Positions 16,812 through 28,984 are shown, counted from the stretch's first letter. The stretch: 64,000 nt of DNA from Pseudomonas saliphila (GCF_008638345.1 NZ_VTVA01000003.1:95007-159006), one strand, 5' to 3'. Notes: generated by a model from the letters alone, not told the origin. Translations and numbers: made by a program.

Positions 16812-18224
16812 ATGACTAAAAAGATCCCAGTCAAAGATGTAACCTCGGGCAAGGTGGAAACGTACGACCTGTACGCCAAGCGCCCGAAAATCCATACTCG
16901 CTCCTATACCGGCCTGTTCAAGAAGGTCCGGCAGGCGGGTATCGCAGCACTGTTCATGCTGTACTTCGGTACGGCCTGGCTGCAATGGAATGGGCGTCAA
17001 GCCGTGTTGTTCGATCTACCGGCCCGACAGTTTCACATTTTTGGCGCGACCTTCCAGCCACAGGACTTCTTCCTGCTGTCATTTCTGCTGATCATCTGCG
17101 CCTTTGGACTGTTCTTCATTACCGTATTCGCTGGGCGGGTCTGGTGTGGTTATACCTGCCCGCAGACCGTCTGGACCTGGATTTTCATGTGGGGTGAGCG
17201 GGTTACTGAGGGTGAGCGCAACGCGCGCATCAAGCTCGACCAGGCGCCCATGAGCGCAGAAAAATTTGCGCGACGGACCGCCAAGCACAGTATCTGGCTG
17301 GCCGTCTCGATCGTTACGGCGATTACCTTCGTCGGGTATTTCACTCCCATTCGCGAACTGGTCGTTGATACTTTTACTCTGCAAATCAGTGGCTGGGCGG
17401 CTTTCTGGGTGTTCTTCTTCACCGCGGCCACCTACATCAACGCCGGCTGGCTGCGTGAGCAGGTGTGTTTTCACATGTGTCCTTATGCCCGCTTCCAGAG
17501 CGTGATGTTCGACAAGGACACACTGATCGTCTCCTATGACCCCAACCGTGGTGAGCAACGCGGTCCGCGCAAAAAGGGTGTCGAGCCAGCCTCAGTCGGT
17601 CTTGGCGACTGCGTTGATTGCAACATCTGCGTCCAGGTGTGCCCCACCGGTATCGATATCCGCGACGGTCTGCAATATGAATGCATCAGCTGCGCCGCCT
17701 GTGTGGATGCCTGCGACGAGGTCATGGACAAGATGGAATATCCGCGTGGCCTGATCCGCTATACCACCGAGCACAACCTGGCTGGGGAAAAGACCAAGAT
17801 ATTGCGGCCGCGGCTGTTCGGCTACGGCGTCGCACTGCTGATCATGATCGGCCTGTTTATCGCCACGGTGGCCAACATGGCCCAGGTATCGCTGGATGTT
17901 CAACGCGACCGCAACGTTCTGTTTCGAGAAGCACGCGGCGGCAACATTGAAAACGTGTATATCATCAAGCTGTTCAACAAAAGTCAGGAAGAGCAGACCT
18001 ATACGCTGGCGGTTGAGGGCCATCCGGGATTGACCCTCGATCTGGCCGAGAACCGCCTAACCGTTCAGCCGAGTTCGATGCTGCAGCTCCCGGTGAGCGT
18101 GCAACTGGATCCAGCGTCCATGGAAGGCACCAATATTCCGGTGACCTTCGAGGTAACCGCACTGGACGATCCGGACATCAGCGCCGAAGCGGAAAGCCGC
18201 TTCATGGGCCCAACTTTAAGGTAA
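16812..18224 (+). CDS. ccoG: cbb3 oxidase accessory protein CcoG (FixG), iron-sulfur/copper reductase
   Basis: 470 residues from the preferred ATG (AAGG five bases upstream). About five transmembrane helices surround WCGYTCPQTVW and a double-ferredoxin region with CVDCNICVQVCP and CISCAACVDACD (two [4Fe-4S] clusters). The C-terminus is an Ig-like periplasmic domain. CcoG is held to reduce Cu(II) to Cu(I) for insertion into cbb3 oxidase. It heads the assembly set ccoGHIS directly after the structural genes. Confidence 0.96.
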   Translation: MTKKIPVKDVTSGKVETYDLYAKRPKIHTRSYTGLFKKVRQAGIAALFMLYFGTAWLQWNGRQAVLFDLPARQFHIFGATFQPQDFFLLSFLLIICAFGLFFITVFAGRVWCGYTCPQTVWTWIFMWGERVTEGERNARIKLDQAPMSAEKFARRTAKHSIWLAVSIVTAITFVGYFTPIRELVVDTFTLQISGWAAFWVFFFTAATYINAGWLREQVCFHMCPYARFQSVMFDKDTLIVSYDPNRGEQRGPRKKGVEPASVGLGDCVDCNICVQVCPTGIDIRDGLQYECISCAACVDACDEVMDKMEYPRGLIRYTTEHNLAGEKTKILRPRLFGYGVALLIMIGLFIATVANMAQVSLDVQRDRNVLFREARGGNIENVYIIKLFNKSQEEQTYTLAVEGHPGLTLDLAENRLTVQPSSMLQLPVSVQLDPASMEGTNIPVTFEVTALDDPDISAEAESRFMGPTLR

Positions 18225-18228
18225 ACCG

Positions 18229-18744
18229 ATGCACGAAGACGACGATATTCAGCCCTGGTACAAGCAATTCTGGCCGTGGTTCATCATCAGCATACTGGGC
18301 CTTTCGGTCGTGCTCGGGCTCGGCCTGCTGTATGTGTCGATCATCAACCAGGACAGCATGGTTCGCGACAATTACTACAAGGAAGGTCGCGCGATCAATA
18401 TGCACCTTGGCCGCGACCGCATGGCCGAGGAACTGAACCTGACGGCGGAATTCAGCATTGACGATCTGACCCGCGAGATCAGCCTGGTACTCAATGGCGA
18501 TCTCGACGTGGCTCCGCCAGAGCTGGAGTTCGATATCATGTCGCCCACGCATGCCGAGCGCGACCGTACCGTCATGCTCAGGCGCGTCGACGCACGCCAA
18601 TACGCAGGCCAGCTGGAATCGGGCCTGGAGGGTCGACACTACGTTGATCTGAGTGATCCGGCGCTGACCGGCGATGATGGCTGGCGCCTCACTGACGAAC
18701 TCAAACTCGCTCCTGGACAGTCCTACACGCTGTCCCCCCGCTAG
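18229..18744 (+). CDS. ccoH: cbb3 oxidase assembly protein CcoH (FixH)
   Basis: 171 residues: one N-terminal transmembrane helix (about 14-36) and a periplasmic domain starting DNYYKEGRAINM, the FixH signature. It helps a late step of oxidase assembly and contacts the CcoNO(Q)P complex. It begins 4 bases after the ccoG stop and ends 3 bases before ccoI, consistent with a single transcript. Confidence 0.95.
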   Translation: MHEDDDIQPWYKQFWPWFIISILGLSVVLGLGLLYVSIINQDSMVRDNYYKEGRAINMHLGRDRMAEELNLTAEFSIDDLTREISLVLNGDLDVAPPELEFDIMSPTHAERDRTVMLRRVDARQYAGQLESGLEGRHYVDLSDPALTGDDGWRLTDELKLAPGQSYTLSPR

Positions 18745-18747
18745 TTC

Positions 18748-21200
<2,453 letters not shown>

Positions 21201-21204
<4 letters not shown>

Positions 21205-21428
21205 CCGTTCTCTATATCATTGTACCCGTGGCAGTAGTGCTGGTTATCGTCGCAATATGGGTATTCAACTGGGCCGTGAACAGCGGGCAATACGACGACC
21301 TGGACAGCCCAGCCCACAGCATTCTGTTCGACGAAGAAGATCCGGCCCACCTTGCCGCGCAGAAGAAGACATCAACCAAAGAGGATGCGGCGCCGCCAGA
21401 ATCCGCTGATCCGGAACACAAATCGTGA
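21201..21428 (+). CDS. ccoS: cbb3 oxidase maturation protein CcoS
   Basis: 75 residues: one transmembrane helix (about 3-24) followed by the motif GQYDDLDSPAHSILFDEE, diagnostic for CcoS/FixS. It is required for cofactor insertion into cbb3 oxidase. Start overlaps ccoI; stop overlaps the next gene, so the assembly genes are translationally coupled. Confidence 0.95.
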
Positions 21429-22159
21429 CGCCAGAGCTGCTTCCGCTGATTCTTACTGCATTGGCGCTTGGCCTGCTGGGTGGCGGACATTGCATCGGCA
21501 TGTGTGGCGGCCTGATGGGCGCCCTGACGTTGGCGATTCCGGTGGAACAACGGCGTGGCTGGCCCATGTGGCGCATCTTGCTCGGCTACAATGCCGGCCG
21601 AATCGCCAGCTACACTGCCGCCGGCGCGTTGCTTGGCAGCGTCGGCTGGCTGGTTCGCGACCTGGGTCTGGACATGCTCCTGCGCACCATTGCAGGGTTG
21701 TTGATGATTGCCATGGGGCTTTATCTGGCCAACTGGTGGTCAGGACTGACGCGCATTGAAGGCCTGGGTCGCGGTCTCTGGAAGCACATCGAGCCCCACG
21801 CCCGCAGATTGCTGCCAGTCAAGCGCGCACCCCAGGCGATAGCGCTGGGCGCCTTGTGGGGGTGGTTGCCCTGCGGTCTGGTCTATAGCACGCTGGTATG
21901 GGCGAGTAGCCAGGGCAGTACCGGGCTGTCTGCCGGCCTCATGTTGGCGTTTGGCATCGGCACCTTGCCCACGCTACTCGCCACTGGCCTCGCGGCGGAG
22001 CGTCTGATGGCCTTGCTGCGCAAGCGCGCGGTTCGCGTGAGCGCAGCCATAATGGTCATCCTGTTCGGCATCTGGACACTGCCCGGCCCGCACAAGGCGT
22101 TGCTGATGGGCCACGGCCCCGGCCACAGCAGCGCGCAGCAGACACAGCCTCATCATTGA
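21425..22159 (+). CDS. TauE/SafE-like membrane protein of the cco cluster
   Basis: 244 residues, about six transmembrane helices. [10 protein letters not shown] motif in the first helix and [10 protein letters not shown] in the fourth identify the sulfite exporter TauE/SafE-like (DsbD-related) family commonly found beside ccoS. A role in copper or thiol handling for oxidase assembly is probable from context and the paired cysteines. Its start overlaps ccoS (ATGA), so it belongs to the same operon. The C-terminus is His-rich. In P. aeruginosa hemN lies between this gene set and anr; here it is absent. Confidence 0.9.
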   Translation: MTPELLPLILTALALGLLGGGHCIGMCGGLMGALTLAIPVEQRRGWPMWRILLGYNAGRIASYTAAGALLGSVGWLVRDLGLDMLLRTIAGLLMIAMGLYLANWWSGLTRIEGLGRGLWKHIEPHARRLLPVKRAPQAIALGALWGWLPCGLVYSTLVWASSQGSTGLSAGLMLAFGIGTLPTLLATGLAAERLMALLRKRAVRVSAAIMVILFGIWTLPGPHKALLMGHGPGHSSAQQTQPHH

Positions 22160-22242
22160 AGCGTCACGGGGGCGCCATAGAACAGGCTACCCAGTTGGTG
22201 GTACGCTTGCGCTTCACAGACTCGGCTTCGGGATTGAACGGC

Positions 22243-22974
22243 ATGACTGACCCCCTCAAACTTCGGCCCTTGCCAGAACCACACTGCAAGGACTGCACGC
22301 TATCCGGACTCTGTCTACCGCTGGCCCTGCAGGCCGATGAAATGGATCTGCTGGATGAGATCGTCAAGCGCGGCCGCCCCCTGAAAAAAGGCGAGATGCT
22401 GTTCCGTCAGGGTGAGCCGTTCAGTTCCATTTATGCGCTGCGCTCCGGTGCAGTCAAGACCTACAGCCTTTCCGACAGCGGCGAAGAGCAGATCACCGGC
22501 TTTCACCTTGCCAGTGAGATGATCGGTCTGTCAGGAATGGATGCCGATACCTATCCCTTGTCCGCCATGGCGCTGGAGACAACCTCGGTCTGCGAGATTC
22601 CCTTCGAGCGACTGGACGACCTAACCGCCTCCATGCCACAGTTGCGTAAGCAGGTGATGCGACTGATGAGCCGTGAAATTCGCGAAGACCAACAGATGAT
22701 GCTGTTGCTCTCGCGCAAGACCGCCGATGAACGCATCGCCACCTTGCTGATCAACCTCTCGGCGCGATTCCGGGCCCGCGGTTATTCAGCCAAGGCGTTC
22801 CGACTCGCCATGTCACGTAATGAGATCGGCAACTACCTTGGTCTGGCGGTCGAAACCGTGTCGCGGGTGTTTACCCGGTTTCAACAGCAGGGCCTGATCG
22901 CTGCCGATGGCAAGCAGATCCAGATACTTGAACATACCCAGCTTTGCGCGTTGGCCGGTGGCCAGGGCGAATAA
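22243..22974 (+). CDS. anr: Oxygen-sensing regulator Anr (Crp/Fnr family)
   Basis: 243 residues from MTDPLKLRP, the length of P. aeruginosa Anr. Cysteines 15, 18, 24 and 117 are the four [4Fe-4S] ligands. A cyclic-nucleotide-type beta domain precedes the helix-turn-helix, whose recognition helix has ETVSR as in FNR, so the site should be TTGAT-N4-ATCAA. It activates low-oxygen genes; within this window usp and the TonB receptor-nirS unit have such boxes. A 29-residue upstream extension lacks a start signal and is not used. Confidence 0.97.
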   Translation: MTDPLKLRPLPEPHCKDCTLSGLCLPLALQADEMDLLDEIVKRGRPLKKGEMLFRQGEPFSSIYALRSGAVKTYSLSDSGEEQITGFHLASEMIGLSGMDADTYPLSAMALETTSVCEIPFERLDDLTASMPQLRKQVMRLMSREIREDQQMMLLLSRKTADERIATLLINLSARFRARGYSAKAFRLAMSRNEIGNYLGLAVETVSRVFTRFQQQGLIAADGKQIQILEHTQLCALAGGQGE

Positions 22975-22993
22975 TCATTATCGCGAGTGCAGC

Positions 22994-23539
22994 ATGATAT
23001 TTGACGAGTACAGCATCAAGACCCTGATCAGGCCCGTTCCGGATTTTCCCAAGCCGGGCATTATTTTCAGGGACATCACGCCACTCTACCGCTCCCCCCG
23101 CGCCATGCGCATGGTGGCGGACAGCCTGATCCAGCGCTACGTCGAGTCTCCGATCACCCATATCGGCGCGATCGATGCCCGCGGCTTTCTGCTGGGTTCG
23201 GTGCTTGCTTATGAGCTGAACAAGCCGCTGGTGCTGTTTCGCAAGCCGGGCAAGTTGCCCTGCGACACGCTCTGCGAAACCTATGAGACTGAGTACGGCG
23301 AATCGCAGGTTGAAGTGCATCGCGATGCGCTGAGTAAGGGCGATCAGGTGCTGCTGGTAGATGACCTGATCGCGACGGGCGGCACCCTGCTCGCCGCCGC
23401 GCGGCTGATAAAGCGGCTGGGTGCCGAAATCTACGAGGCTGCAGCCATCATCGATCTTCCTGATCTGGAAGGCTCACTTAAGATGCAGGATGCAGACATT
23501 CCCACCTTCACTCTGTGTGCATTCGAAGCCGACGAATAA
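22994..23539 (+). CDS. apt: Adenine phosphoribosyltransferase
   Basis: 181 residues. It converts adenine and PRPP to AMP in purine salvage. The family pattern is [14 protein letters not shown] at the N-terminus, ARGFLLG, and the PRPP loop [13 protein letters not shown]. The ATG at 22994 lies 19 bases after the anr stop, the same anr-apt order as in P. aeruginosa. Confidence 0.97.
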   Translation: MIFDEYSIKTLIRPVPDFPKPGIIFRDITPLYRSPRAMRMVADSLIQRYVESPITHIGAIDARGFLLGSVLAYELNKPLVLFRKPGKLPCDTLCETYETEYGESQVEVHRDALSKGDQVLLVDDLIATGGTLLAAARLIKRLGAEIYEAAAIIDLPDLEGSLKMQDADIPTFTLCAFEADE

Positions 23540-23599
23540 TGTGCCTGGGCCGGACCTCCTGGTTTCGGCCCGCCTCAAACCTACCTACACTGAACCGAC

Positions 23600-24457
23600 A
23601 TGAACTCGACTCTAGAAGCAACCCAGCCTTGGCGCCTGCGCCTCGCCGAGCTGATCGAACGCCCGCGTACCCAGTTTCTGGTCATGGGCCTGATCCTGAT
23701 CAACGCGGTGATCCTTGGTCTGGAAACCTCACCCACCGTGATGCAGCGTTGGGGCAGCCTGTTGATACGTCTCGATCAACTGATCCTCGGATTATTCGTT
23801 GTGGAAATTGCCCTGCGCTTTATTGCGCACGGCTGGCGGCTCCTGCGCGACCCCTGGGGGCTGTTCGACACATTGGTGATTGCGATTGCCCTGGTGCCGG
23901 CCAGCGGCCCGCTTGCCGTGCTGAGAGCATTGCGCGTGCTGCGGGTACTGCGTCTGATTTCAATTGTGCCCAGCATGAAGATGGTGGTGCAGTCATTGCT
24001 CTCCTCGCTCCCGGGAATGGGCAGTATCGTCGCACTGCTCGGACTGGTGTTCTACGTGGCCGCCGTCATCGCCACGCAGCTGTTTGGCGCGGCCTTTCCG
24101 GAGTGGTTCGGCACCCTCGGGGCTACGCTCTACACGCTGTTCCAGGTCATGACCCTGGAAAGCTGGTCGATGGGTATCGTGCGGCCGGTAATGGAGGAGT
24201 ATCCCTATGCCTGGCTCTACTTTGTCCCCTTTATCCTGATCGCCACCTTCATGATGCTCAACCTGTTTATCGCCGTGATTGTCGATGCGATACAAACCAA
24301 CCGGGAGCGCGTCGCCGAAAGCAAAGCCCAGGGCCAGGAAGAGAAAAAGAAATCCACGACCAGCCTCTCAGGCACCAACCAGGAACTGTTACTACAGGAA
24401 GTACGTCAGTTGCGGGCCGACATACGCGCCCTGCAAGACCGTATCGATGAGCGCTGA
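23600..24457 (+). CDS. Voltage-gated sodium channel-type ion transporter (BacNav)
   Basis: 285 residues with six transmembrane helices. S4 carries regularly spaced arginines (109, 112, 115, 118: LRALRVLRVLRL), the voltage sensor. The pore loop has the selectivity filter TLESWS (185-190), as in NaChBac-type sodium channels. The C-terminus after about 255 is a predicted coiled coil that would hold the homotetramer together. In alkaliphilic and marine bacteria such channels supply sodium for motility and pH control. Overlaps the following MFS gene by 11 bases. Confidence 0.92.
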   Translation: MNSTLEATQPWRLRLAELIERPRTQFLVMGLILINAVILGLETSPTVMQRWGSLLIRLDQLILGLFVVEIALRFIAHGWRLLRDPWGLFDTLVIAIALVPASGPLAVLRALRVLRVLRLISIVPSMKMVVQSLLSSLPGMGSIVALLGLVFYVAAVIATQLFGAAFPEWFGTLGATLYTLFQVMTLESWSMGIVRPVMEEYPYAWLYFVPFILIATFMMLNLFIAVIVDAIQTNRERVAESKAQGQEEKKKSTTSLSGTNQELLLQEVRQLRADIRALQDRIDER

Positions 24458-25631
24458 GGCACTTATCGAAAGGGGCACGCCAGCATACCGGCGTGCCTGC
24501 CTGGCGTTAGTAATCGCCTCGCTGGTGATTTTCGCCAACCTCTATGCCATCCACCCGCTCCTGCCGCTGATTGCAGAGCAATTTCAGGTCTCCACGCTGC
24601 AAGCCGGTAACGCCTTTACCATCACCAGCCTGACGCTCGGCCTGTCGCTTCTGGTGCACGGACCGCTCTCCGACGCTGTCGGCCGCCGGGCCCCGTTGTT
24701 GGTCGGACTGGGCGCTACCGCGTTACTCACCTTCAGCATGGCGTTCACTGCTCATTTCACTACGCTGGTGTGGTTGCGTGCGGCGCTGGGTGTCGCTCTG
24801 GGCGTACTGCCTGCGGTGGCCATCGCCTATCTCGGCGACGCCATGTCGCGTACGGCGCTGGTCGGTGCTGTTGGTCTGTATATCGGCGGCAACACGCTGG
24901 GCGGCGCCGGCGGCCGACTGCTCGGCGGATTCATCGCCGACTATTCCAGTCTCCGGACGGTTTTCCTTACCCTAGGGACCTTGAGCCTCTGCGGTCTCGC
25001 CGTGGTCGCCCGACTATTACCGCCAGCCACGGGGTTCGTCGCACGTCCGTTGTCACTGGGGGGTAGTCTCAGTGGGTTTCGCGCGCATCTGAGCAACCCT
25101 GCCCTGCTCCCCGCCTTCGCAGTAGGCGGGCTGAATTTCATGATTTTTATCAATCTGTACACCTACCTCACATTCCGCCTGAGCGCCGGGCCCTGGCAGC
25201 TGGGTGCTGGTAGTCTGGGTATGCTTTTTCTCACCTACCTTGCCGGAACCGTTTCTGCCACGTTTTCGGGCCGCGTTCCATTCAGTCATGCATTGCACGG
25301 CATGATGACCGGCGTTGCGTTGCTGATACTGGGTACGCTGTTACTGCTCACCGACCAGCTCTGGTTAATCATCATTGCCCTGCTATGCAACGCCTGCGGA
25401 TTTTTCCTCACCCACTCGTTAGCCAACACCTGGGTTAATCAGCAAGCCGGCTTCGGCAAGGCAAGTGCATCCTCCCTCTATTCGGTGTTCTATTACATGG
25501 GCGCGGCGGCGGGCGTCTACTATCTGGGATTTTTCTGGGAACTGGCTGGATGGAACCTTGTAGTCTTTGCCAGCCTATTCATTCTTTGTCTAAATGCCGG
25601 ACTGATCTGGCGTCTTTACCGACATTTGTGA
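24447..25631 (+). CDS. MFS transporter (DHA1-type exporter)
   Basis: 394 residues, 12 transmembrane helices, in the major facilitator fold. The segment LSLLVHGPLSDAVGRRAPLL is the conserved loop 2-3 motif, and YLGDAMSRTALVGAVGLYIGGNTLGGAGG resembles the YnfM/arabinose-efflux branch. It probably exports a small solute or drug; substrate unknown. The ATG at 24447 lies within the end of the channel gene, so the two are coupled. A longer frame upstream reads through the channel gene and is rejected. Confidence 0.88.
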   Translation: MSAEALIERGTPAYRRACLALVIASLVIFANLYAIHPLLPLIAEQFQVSTLQAGNAFTITSLTLGLSLLVHGPLSDAVGRRAPLLVGLGATALLTFSMAFTAHFTTLVWLRAALGVALGVLPAVAIAYLGDAMSRTALVGAVGLYIGGNTLGGAGGRLLGGFIADYSSLRTVFLTLGTLSLCGLAVVARLLPPATGFVARPLSLGGSLSGFRAHLSNPALLPAFAVGGLNFMIFINLYTYLTFRLSAGPWQLGAGSLGMLFLTYLAGTVSATFSGRVPFSHALHGMMTGVALLILGTLLLLTDQLWLIIIALLCNACGFFLTHSLANTWVNQQAGFGKASASSLYSVFYYMGAAAGVYYLGFFWELAGWNLVVFASLFILCLNAGLIWRLYRHL

Positions 25632-25740
25632 CGCATTCCCGTTTTCCGCCCCGCCGGGATGTCTTATATTCACCACTATAATAAATTGCGCCTGCAGCCT
25701 GACCTGTCCTATAGCTAGGCGCAGACAAGAGGGAATACAG

Positions 25741-26385
25741 ATGGGAATTATGACTTTGCCGCCGGACACGCGGTTGCTGTTGATCGATGACCATCAGATC
25801 TACCTTGACGGACTCAGCCTGACCCTTACCAACCTCTGCAAAGACGTGAGCCTGGATCATGCCCACAACGCGGCAGAGGCCGAAGCGCTGGTGAGGGCCA
25901 ATACCTTTGATCTGATCCTCCTCGATCTGCAATTACCCGACAGCAGTGGTCTGGCTCTGCTACAAAAGTTGAGAGCGATAGACTCACTGGTACCCATCGC
26001 GGTCCTGACCGCGAGTAACAGTCCCCGCGATCTTGACGCAGCGCTGCAAATGGGGGCCGCAGGTTTTATCAGCAAGACCGCTGACGGTCAGACGCTGCTT
26101 GATGCAGCGACCCGCCTGTTATTTGGTCAACAAGTGGTGATTGCTTCGGAATGCCCGCCACTCGACCGCCAGGGCAATGCCCGGGATCTGGGCGTAACGC
26201 CCCGCCAACTGGAGATTCTCGACCTGCTCTCGGAGGGCCTGCCGAACAAGGTGATCTGCCAACGCCTCAATCTGTCTGAAGACACGGTCAAGACGCATCT
26301 CAAGGCGCTGTTTTCCACCCTGAATTGCCACAATCGCACCGAATGCGTGAACAACGCACGCAAGCTAGGGTTGGTCAGCTTATAG
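25741..26385 (+). CDS. LuxR/NarL-type response regulator
   Basis: 214 residues. A receiver domain with phospho-acceptor Asp 62 (LILLDLQLPD), the acidic pair at 16-17, T in VLTAS and K in ISKTADG is followed by a LuxR/NarL helix-turn-helix (VTPRQLEILDLL...KTHLKALFSTL). GAGGG sits seven bases before the ATG. It ends 11 bases inside the convergent hybrid kinase gene, which is its likely partner. Target genes unknown. Confidence 0.93.
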   Translation: MGIMTLPPDTRLLLIDDHQIYLDGLSLTLTNLCKDVSLDHAHNAAEAEALVRANTFDLILLDLQLPDSSGLALLQKLRAIDSLVPIAVLTASNSPRDLDAALQMGAAGFISKTADGQTLLDAATRLLFGQQVVIASECPPLDRQGNARDLGVTPRQLEILDLLSEGLPNKVICQRLNLSEDTVKTHLKALFSTLNCHNRTECVNNARKLGLVSL

Positions 26386-28171
26386 TTTCGACCACTGGCA
26401 ACAGCCGTTGCACGGTTCGCCGCAGGCGAGCTGGCAGGACCGGTTTATAGATGACTCCGACATCAGATTGACGCGCCTCGACGATTAACTCTTCACTGGT
26501 GTCAGCCGTAATCAACGCCGCAGGCCCTACATAGATTCGCTGTGAGCGCAGCTCACGAATCAGCTCCAACCCGTTCATTTGGCCCTCAAGCCGAAAGTCC
26601 GACAGCAACAGATCTACCGGGCTCTTTTGCAACCCCAGCAGCGCCTGTTCCGCGGTTTCGTAGCAGACAACCGTGCACCCCCATTGGCGCAAGAGCGTTT
26701 CCGTAGCCTGCAGGTTGATCTCATCGTTTTCCACCACGGCAATCAGCCCCTTGAGTGGCTGACCTTCAGGCATGGGCGCAACCTGTCTGTCGGCGACCCA
26801 GTCCGCTGCGGGCACTTCCAGCCAGAATTGCGAGCCTTTGCCGGGGGCCGACTCGACGCCCGACGGGTATTCAAGCAGATGCAACAATTGTCGGCATATC
26901 GACAACCCGAGACCGACACCCTTTTCCAGCGTACGGGCCGGGTTTCGAAGCTGGGTAAATTCCTCGAATATGCGTTCCTGCTCGTCTTCGGTCAGCCCGC
27001 AGCCGTTGTCGACCACCGCCAGCCGGGTGCGCTCGCCACAACGCGTGACCTCGATACACACTTCCGTGGCCTGGGCATGGACCAGCGCATTATTCAGATA
27101 ATTGCGCATCAGCCGCTCAAGCAACAGCGCGTCGGCCATCACCGCGCAGTGGCGCGGACAGTTCAGCTTCAATGTCACGCCCCGCTCTTGAGCGCTGGAT
27201 TCGAGAGTACCCAATAACTGTTGCAGCCAGGGCTGAAGATTGATTGCGCGCAGCTGCGGCCGCACCATGCCGACGCTCAGCCGCGAGATATCCAGCAGCG
27301 AATTGAGCATGGCTTGCAGCAGATGGGTGGAATCGGCCAAACGCCTGACGGTGATCCTCGCCTCTGGCTCCTTCACCCTTTCGTCCAGATGCTGAATGAA
27401 CAACGACATGGCGTGCAATGGCTGCCGCAAATCGTGGCTCGCCGTGGCCAGAAAGCGCGTCTTGCTCTGACTCTCACGTTCAGCGCGCTTGCGTGCGGCT
27501 TCCAGCAAGCGCTCGTTGAGATAGGCGCGCCGCATCATGTATTCGTAGACGTACGCTCCAAGACTTCCCATGGCCGCAAAAGAGCCGAGGAACAGTGCCC
27601 CGGACAGGATCAAGTAGCGCGAAGAGCCTACCCAGTATTCCGCCAGCAGGTACGCGAAGACGATGAACCAGGAGCCAATTACCGCGTGCCACATCGGCAG
27701 TCCCAGCAGAAAGAAGCCGGACAGCAACACCAGATAGAGGCCATCATGGGTCACAGGGACCGGCACCACGGTGAGGCGACTGCTGGTGATGACCAACACC
27801 ACCATCAGGCCAACGCAGACATATGCCACCGTCGCAGCAAAGAAAGCGGCATCGGGGGCGACCCGCCCGGGTCGATTTGCATACCAGGTAATGATGCATA
27901 TCAGGATTAACACGCCGCCCCGAATCGGCACGGTGTAGCGATGGATTACTTCCGGAAGGTAGGCGACATCCACCCACATGAACAGCAGCATGAAACTGAT
28001 ACTGGAAAAGGCGACGACGGCGACGCGCCCACACATCTTGCCATGCAGATATTCACGAAACGCGGGTTCGAATTGCTTGGTAAAACGCAGGGCTGCAAAA
28101 CGCCGCTGCTGCGCAAGCAGTGCTGGTTCGTCCAGGGCCGTTCCTGAAAAAGGCGTATCAGTCGCTTGCAT
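26375..28171 (-). CDS. Hybrid sensor histidine kinase with C-terminal receiver
   Basis: 598 residues. Residues 50-215 contain about six or seven transmembrane helices with almost no extracytoplasmic domain. Then follow the H-box (ASHDLRQPLHA), an ATPase domain with DNGCGLTEDE and GVGLGLSI, and a C-terminal receiver with Asp in LLLSDFRLEG and IYKPVLP. The signal is probably sensed within or at the membrane. Its gene converges on the LuxR-type regulator with an 11-base overlap of coding ends. Confidence 0.92.
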   Translation of the reverse strand: MQATDTPFSGTALDEPALLAQQRRFAALRFTKQFEPAFREYLHGKMCGRVAVVAFSSISFMLLFMWVDVAYLPEVIHRYTVPIRGGVLILICIITWYANRPGRVAPDAAFFAATVAYVCVGLMVVLVITSSRLTVVPVPVTHDGLYLVLLSGFFLLGLPMWHAVIGSWFIVFAYLLAEYWVGSSRYLILSGALFLGSFAAMGSLGAYVYEYMMRRAYLNERLLEAARKRAERESQSKTRFLATASHDLRQPLHAMSLFIQHLDERVKEPEARITVRRLADSTHLLQAMLNSLLDISRLSVGMVRPQLRAINLQPWLQQLLGTLESSAQERGVTLKLNCPRHCAVMADALLLERLMRNYLNNALVHAQATEVCIEVTRCGERTRLAVVDNGCGLTEDEQERIFEEFTQLRNPARTLEKGVGLGLSICRQLLHLLEYPSGVESAPGKGSQFWLEVPAADWVADRQVAPMPEGQPLKGLIAVVENDEINLQATETLLRQWGCTVVCYETAEQALLGLQKSPVDLLLSDFRLEGQMNGLELIRELRSQRIYVGPAALITADTSEELIVEARQSDVGVIYKPVLPARLRRTVQRLLPVVETIS

Positions 28172-28209
28172 GTGCCATCATCCGGTCTGATGTCGCGGGG
28201 CATTTGGGT

Positions 28210-28232
28210 GATATATCTCGAAGAAATATATC
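28210..28232. other. AT-rich palindrome upstream of the kinase and unknown gene
   Basis: GATATAT and ATATATC, 9 bases apart, lie in the 156-base divergent gap (28172-28327). It may be an operator or part of a promoter; support is by symmetry only. Confidence 0.3.
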
Positions 28233-28327
28233 TGCTTGCCACTGCGTTTAAATAGTTTAAAAAACAGGCTTTTACTTTGGATATTCAGCGCTATGCTTGA
28301 ACTAAAGCATAAGCGCAGGATGCCATT

Positions 28328-28891
28328 GTGACAGCAAGTGCTATCAATCCGGCCATTAGTCTTCCCCACGATCTCGGATCAACCAGCCAGGTCAAAGTGG
28401 CGCCGACTTTTGCGCTCGCCTCAATCAGTAATATTCGGTCTGCGGTGATTGCTCCCACCCTGGATTTTCTGGGGGTGGCCTGCACTGCCGCCGAAGATCT
28501 GATACTGGGTACGCTGCTGGTCATGTCGAGTCTACCGCAGGCCAAATGTTCGTCGGAGGGTATCGGCCCCTATGCCATACCGCCAACGCTGCATATTGAA
28601 CTCTGGGATCACTATCTCGCACGCTCTCCCGACCAGGCAAGCCTGGTGCGCGGTTTGGCCAGTCAGCATTGTTTTCTGCAGAATCCGCACGCCGAGCTCG
28701 GCTTCAATCTCGCTTACGCTACCGCCATCGTCTGGGCAATTTATGAATACCGTGGCGTCACACCGGCTGGCCCTACCGGTCTGACTGATCTGGCGCGCAT
28801 CTGGCAAACAGCGTACCCGCATCGGGGCGGGCGGACCACCGACTTTGTCGACGCCTGGCAGCAGATGTTGGGCGTTTCGCAGGCGGATTGA
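28328..28891 (+). CDS. Conserved hypothetical protein, unknown
   Basis: 187 residues from a GTG start with AGGA upstream. It is soluble and without a signal peptide. The recurring elements (LDFLGVACTAAEDLILGTLL, SSEGIGPYAIPPTLH, NPHAELGFNLAYATAIVW) look like a conserved fold, and similar proteins occur in pseudomonads, but I cannot name a function. It follows the divergent kinase gene and precedes an oxidoreductase. The GIGPYAI segment could line a pocket; that is a guess. Confidence 0.65.
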   Translation: MTASAINPAISLPHDLGSTSQVKVAPTFALASISNIRSAVIAPTLDFLGVACTAAEDLILGTLLVMSSLPQAKCSSEGIGPYAIPPTLHIELWDHYLARSPDQASLVRGLASQHCFLQNPHAELGFNLAYATAIVWAIYEYRGVTPAGPTGLTDLARIWQTAYPHRGGRTTDFVDAWQQMLGVSQAD

Positions 28892-28984
28892 TACCCACTC
28901 ATAAGGGTGGTCCAGTCAGCTTGACCGCAACCCATGCGCCTACCATGCTGGCTGCTTGTTTCATTCACTGAACCGGAGCCAGAC

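Noticed and set aside
24279-24446. Upstream extension of the MFS gene
   Set aside because: It reads out of frame through the sodium channel's C-terminus and gives a Lys/Arg-rich stretch unlike an MFS N-terminus.
28210-28232. The AT-rich palindrome as an Anr box
   Set aside because: Its half-sites (GATATAT/ATATATC) do not contain TTGAT or ATCAA.
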